Positions 60,108 through 64,000 of a stretch of DNA of 64,000 bases are shown one piece after another. Below the pieces are notes generated by a model. It was given only the letters and a program-made list of their open reading frames with translations. It did no database searches and was not told the origin of the DNA. The translations under genes and the position numbers were made by a program. The stretch is from Phaseolus vulgaris (taxonomy: Eukaryota > Streptophyta > Magnoliopsida > Fabales > Fabaceae). Numbering within the stretch: the first letter of the stretch is position 1; each line of letters begins with the position of its first letter. The stretch covers positions 1 to 64,000 of the forward strand of contig NC_023757.2 of assembly GCF_000499845.2 (NCBI RefSeq), read 5' to 3'.

Positions 60108-60410
60108 AATCTTGAAGAGATAATTAAGGAAAACATTTATTTAATACTTATATACTTATTTTAAAAATTGTATATTGAAAATGCTTAAAAATGTGTTAAG
60201 AGAGAGAATGTGTCAACATAGTTACATATTACTATCAGATTATGAAGTTTGGGACACGTTTCTTATATGAAGTATCCATATCAAACACACGTACTAGACA
60301 CTAATACGTGTACGACATTCATAAAATACATATCGATTAAATGTTCAATTATTATTATTTTTTTAATTTCTAACAATTCTAACCCTTTGAGAATTTAGCA
60401 TACCAGATAC

Positions 60411-63400
60411 TTAGTGGTTTGGTATGATTGGAATAACTAACAAAGGTTGAGCCTTCTCCAAGGTTAGTCCAAAACTTTCATCCATATTGATATCCTGTGG
60501 TTGAATCCCACCCTCAAGCTCCCAATGAAAGGAATGGATGAACAATCCCAACATCAAGAACACCAACCTTATGGCCAAAGACAATCCAGGGCATATTCTC
60601 CTCCCACCCCCAAAAGGAGTTAGCTCAAAACTTCTTCCTCTAAAGTCAATTTCTGACCCCAGGAATCTCTCAGGCCAAAACAAAGCAGGCTTGTCCCACA
60701 AATTAGGGTCCCTCCCTATGGCCCACACATTAACCAACACTTGTGCACCCTTTGGAATTGTGTGGCCATGCATCTCCAATTCCTCTTCAGCTTCTCTAGG
60801 CAGTAAAAGTGGTGCTGGAGGGTGCAGCCTGAAAGTCTCCTTCAATATTGCTTGCAAATAAGGGAGTTTGGGTATGTGTGACTCTTCCACAATCTTACCT
60901 TTTCCAACACACTTCTCCAACTCTTCTTTTGCCTTTGACATAACATTTGGGTTGCGAAGTAACTCAGCCATGCCCCATTCTACTGTGGTTGTTACGGTAT
61001 CAGTTCCTGCCGCAAACAAGTCCTGACAAACACAAAACACACGTTTTGATGTCATTATATATGGATTTTTTATCATTATGGAACTTTTTTTTTTTACCAA
61101 AATAGAGTCGTTGTAAAAAAAAATTATAAATTTGGGAGAAGTCATATCAACTTGGCACAACTTCATATGTAGAAGTCGTGTCAAGTTGGTACGACTTTAC
61201 CACATCAATCTGAAGTTGTGTCAACTTGACACGACTTCTACCATATCAACCTGAAGTCGTACCAAACTGCAGTTTGGGTCCATCATGTTTTTTATTTTCT
61301 TTAATACCATTTCCATTAAAAACATAAATTTACAATAATAAAATAAAATAAAAATAAAAATAAATAAAATATTAATTTATTGAAATGTGAGATATGTGTT
61401 TTAGGATTTCATTTAATATTTTTTTTAAAGTAACATGGAAGAATAGGATAAGAAAAAATAAGAATTTTTAAAGTTACGATATTTTGACAACCATTATCTA
61501 AAATTAAATCACACACATTAATCTTATTGAACATATAGGAAAGCTTAATTAGAGAAAAAAAAGTGCAGAAAAGGGAAATACCAGTGACAAACGTTGAATC
61601 TTGACTATGTTCATCTCTTGAGAAGTATGTTGTGGAGCATTGTTGAGCATGACCTCCAACATGTCATTTTTGGTGCAGTAACCAGCATCATCTTTTCTCA
61701 GTTCCAACCTTTTGTGAATCAAGCACTTGAAGATGTTCAAAAGCTTCCAAAAGTAGGTTCCTGTGCGTCTTCTGATGCCATGAGGGTCAACCACCTTCAA
61801 CACTGGGAAACAATCAGCCAAATTTGGCCTTCCAATCTCTTTCATGATGTTGGTCACCAACTCCTTCATCTCCCCTGCTTTTTCAGCAGACTCAATGAAA
61901 TCCTCTGAGTAGACTGTGTTCGACAACAAATTTATTGCTGTCTTGAAAGCCAACCTTCCAATTCATGGTGTCAGAAAACATGGCTCAAATACAGAAACAG
62001 ATTGAACATGAAAAGAGAAGATATATAGTTGATATTAACAGGCTGTTTCTGTGAGGTGCTGTAGTTTTTGTTTGGAGTGTTGTCTACTATATGTTATTTG
62101 TGGAAGATAGTATAAGGTTACTATACTTGGAACCCTAAACCCTAAACCCTAAACCCTAAAGTATAACCGAGATATTTGAAAAGGAAGTATTTTTCTTAAG
62201 GTAATGATATATTGACAATTCGTATTTTTTATACAACTATATTATAATTTTTAATATTATTATTTTAATTTTTTCATATCATTTAAAGGGAATGATATTG
62301 ACAACTCCAATATTTTATACAACCACATTACAACTACCAATACTATTATTTTAATATTTTTCATATCATTTAAGATTACACTAGAAGAAAATCATCAAAT
62401 AGAAACCAATTTTTAGAGACAAAAATAATTAGTTACAATAGTAACTAAATTAGAGACGATTTTAGAAACTAAAAAAATGGTTTCTAAATTAGTTTCTATT
62501 ATTGTTAAATGGTTTTTTTTACTACCAAATTTAGAATCTAAATAATTGGTAGTTAAAACCTTGATTGCTAATTAGATGTCAATTTAGAAACTAATCTAGA
62601 AACCATTTTTTTAGTTTTTTAAATGGTCTCTAATTTAGTTATTATTGCAACTAATTATTTTGATCCTAAAGATTGATTTCTATTTAATGATTTTCTTGTA
62701 GTGGTAATGATACATTGACAACTTCAATATTCTATACAACCAACCACATTACAACTCCAGTATTATTATTTTAATATTTTTTCATATCATTTAATTATAA
62801 ATTTATTATTTATTATATATATTTATTTCTAAATTCATCACATCCAGAATATTATATAACTCTATAAATTTTCAAACTATCATTTTCCATCATTTAAATT
62901 CAAACTTGTCTTTTATTATATATATTTATATTTATTTTTAAATCTGTCACGTCATTGGATAAAAAATGTATGGTTTTTCTTTTTCCTAACTAATAATAAC
63001 TAATTGTGTGCGTCTAATATACATACAAACCTTCCAATATCCACAGGTTCACCCTTCAAGCTGCTATGGTGAATGTCACTGTAAAGTTCTTGAATCTTCT
63101 TGCTTCTGAGTTCCTGAGTGGCGTCCAAGTTCTTGCTGGAGAACAAGAGGCCATTGCAGATTTTCCTGAGGTCTCTCCACTGGTGTGAAACTGGGATGAA
63201 GGAAAAGCTGAATTGGTGATGGTTGGCACCTCTCATTGCATCAGGGACCTTCCTGTTTGAGAGGAACTGATCATGGGTTTGGAGCACCCCTTTGGCTGTC
63301 TCTGCAGAGGACATGACGATGGTGGTGACTTGGCCCAGTTTGAGGGTCATTATTGAGCCATGAGTCTTGGCCAGGGTGGCCAGGGTCTGGTGGGGCTTGC

Positions 63401-63572
63401 CACCCAGTTGGAAGAGGTTTCCCACAAGGGGAAGACCTTTAGGGCCTGGTGGAAGGTTTCGTTTGGTTTTGTTTGGAGTGAGGAGTGAAGTGAGGGCTCT
63501 CAGAAAGATGATAATGGTGAAGAGAAAGAACACTGCTGTGAAAGGGAGAAATAATGTTGAGTTGGTGTCCAT
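60411..63572 (-). CDS. Cytochrome P450, CYP76-type
   Basis: A membrane-anchored monooxygenase of the endoplasmic reticulum, closest by eye to CYP76 (geraniol 8-hydroxylase-like). Coding exons 63572-63031, 61954-61582 and 61022-60411 join in phase to 1527 nt, 508 aa, the normal length. Residues 7-26 form the membrane anchor; LPPGPKGLPLVGN at 40-52 is the proline hinge; AAGTDTVTT at 309-317 is the I-helix oxygen motif; KETFR at 366-370 the ExxR; WPERF at 421-425; and FGGGRRICPG at 442-451 the heme loop with Cys449. The last intron, just before DLFAAGTDT, is the conserved one. The first, after VDIG, looks additional, and its acceptor (GAATTGGAAG) is weak. The substrate (monoterpenol or phenolic) cannot be told from sequence. 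Confidence 0.92.
61140..61265. repeat. Palindromic AAGTCGTGTCAAGTTG motifs in intron 2 of the P450
   Basis: Variants of GAAGTCGTGTCAAGTTGGTA and CGACTT recur about four times in both orientations (61138, 61167, 61209, 61253). Each can pair with its neighbour, so the stretch could form stems. Nothing is encoded. Confidence 0.7.
62131..62160 (-). repeat. Short interstitial telomere-like repeat
   Basis: Four consecutive CCCTAAA heptamers, the Arabidopsis-type plant telomere unit, in intron 1 of the P450 gene. The run is perfect and preceded by GGAA. Confidence 0.9.
62200..62810. repeat. ~88 bp unit in three copies around a MITE
   Basis: A unit beginning AATGATA(T/C)ATTGACAA and ending TTTTCATATCATTTAA is found at about 62202-62280, 62289-62372 and 62705-62795. 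Copies 1 and 2 are adjacent; the MITE at 62379-62703 separates copies 2 and 3. A related segment in reverse orientation lies at about 63790-63905, upstream of the gene. Confidence 0.8.
62379..62703. mobile_element. CACTA-like MITE in intron 1 of the P450
   Basis: It begins CACTAGAAGAAAATCATCAA and ends, reverse complemented, CACTACAAGAAAATCATTAA. It has the same internal inverted repeats as the element at 55155-55523 (GGTTTCTAAATTAGTTTCTA against CTAATCTAGAAACC). The flanking triplets are TTA and GTA, so the target duplication is only partly preserved. It is about 325 bp and non-coding. Confidence 0.82.
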
Positions 63573-63648
63573 CTCTTGTGTCTGTGAGCAGATTCAGTGA
63601 AGATAGCAGAATAGAATAAGTGTATAATTCAGTTCTGATTCATTGCTT

Positions 63649-63651
<3 letters not shown>

Positions 63652-63701
<50 letters not shown>
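63652..63701. repeat. (AT)n microsatellite in the P450 promoter
   Basis: About 25 AT dinucleotides, 80-130 bp before the start codon, where a TATA box would be expected. No other TATA-like motif stands out between it and the ATG. Confidence 0.92.
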
Positions 63702-63704
<3 letters not shown>

Positions 63705-64000
63705 TTAAAGGTGTAGGGTGTATATATATTTCCTAAGAAAATACTTCCAAAACTCGTAGAGTTATATATAACTCTTAATTACAATTTTTAAAGTTGTATA
63801 TAATTATTATGTAAAGAGTTTAGAAATAAATATATATGATAAATAATAAATTTAAAATTAAATGATATAAAAAAATATTAAAATAATATTATAATAAATA
63901 TGAGTTGTAAATTTATTATTATAATACAAAATATATTTTAGGGTGTTTTGGACCAGGAAACAACAGTTAATAAAAAAGGAAAGAAAAAAAGAGGGAATAT
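63702..64000. other. Upstream flank of the P450 gene
   Basis: AT-rich, no gene. 63790-63905 is the reverse complement of sequence related to 62745-62840 in intron 1 (ATTAAATGATATAAAAAAAT and neighbours). Confidence 0.5.

Noticed and set aside
12914..63572. O-methyltransferases, endoglucanase and P450 as a biosynthetic gene cluster
   Set aside because: The genes lie tens of kilobases apart with a chaperone-like gene and a PPR gene between them, and share no promoter sequence that I can see; co-location alone is too weak.
1..64000. tRNA, rRNA or other RNA genes
   Set aside because: I looked for cloverleaf-like segments with A and B boxes and for conserved rRNA stretches and recognised none apart from the tRNA-derived SINE.

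Overview
The window is nuclear DNA of a flowering plant. Genes are split by AT-rich GT-AG introns, the intergenic DNA is very AT-rich and full of small transposon relics, and there is a long satellite array. The gene families (a chalcone-type O-methyltransferase pair, a GH9 endoglucanase, a CYP76-type P450, a PPR gene) and a satellite monomer of about 538 bp, close in length to the 528-bp khipu subtelomeric satellite of common bean, suggest a legume of the bean group. I cannot name the species.

Layout. Bases 1-6880 are a direct tandem array of a ~538 bp satellite. At 6885-8718 lies a stranded 5' piece (upstream region, exon 1, part of intron 1) of an O-methyltransferase gene, followed by a second satellite block in inverse orientation (8719-10735) and fragments of Ty1/copia retrotransposons. 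Two complete four-exon O-methyltransferase genes lie on the minus strand (12914-15383 and 17695-19728). The first has an exon 1 that appears identical to, and inverted relative to, the stranded piece. At 21248-22200 is a patchwork of a duplicated intergenic segment and three shuffled pieces of the downstream sacsin-like gene, then an intronless PPR gene (22265-23863, minus).

Bases 24960-47569 (minus) are occupied by one giant gene of 13 coding exons. The splice phases agree throughout and give 14271 nt, a 4756-residue protein with two well preserved HSP90-type ATPase domains, a third degenerate one and a C-terminal RING finger: the plant sacsin-like RING protein (Arabidopsis counterpart, from memory, AT5G23110). 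Its introns hold a tRNA-type SINE, an LTR-like repeat pair and a local tandem repeat.

The right part holds a secreted GH9 endo-beta-1,4-glucanase (49881-54556, minus, 6 exons, 498 aa), about 5.9 kb of AT-rich DNA with CACTA-like and Mutator-like MITEs, and a CYP76-type P450 (60411-63572, minus, 3 exons, 508 aa) whose first intron carries a telomere-like repeat and a MITE.

All intact genes lie on the minus strand, but they look like unrelated neighbours, not a pathway cluster. The O-methyltransferases and the P450 could both act in specialised (phenylpropanoid or terpenoid) metabolism, but nothing in the sequence links them. Exon coordinates come from reading frames and splice consensus; UTRs were not determined.
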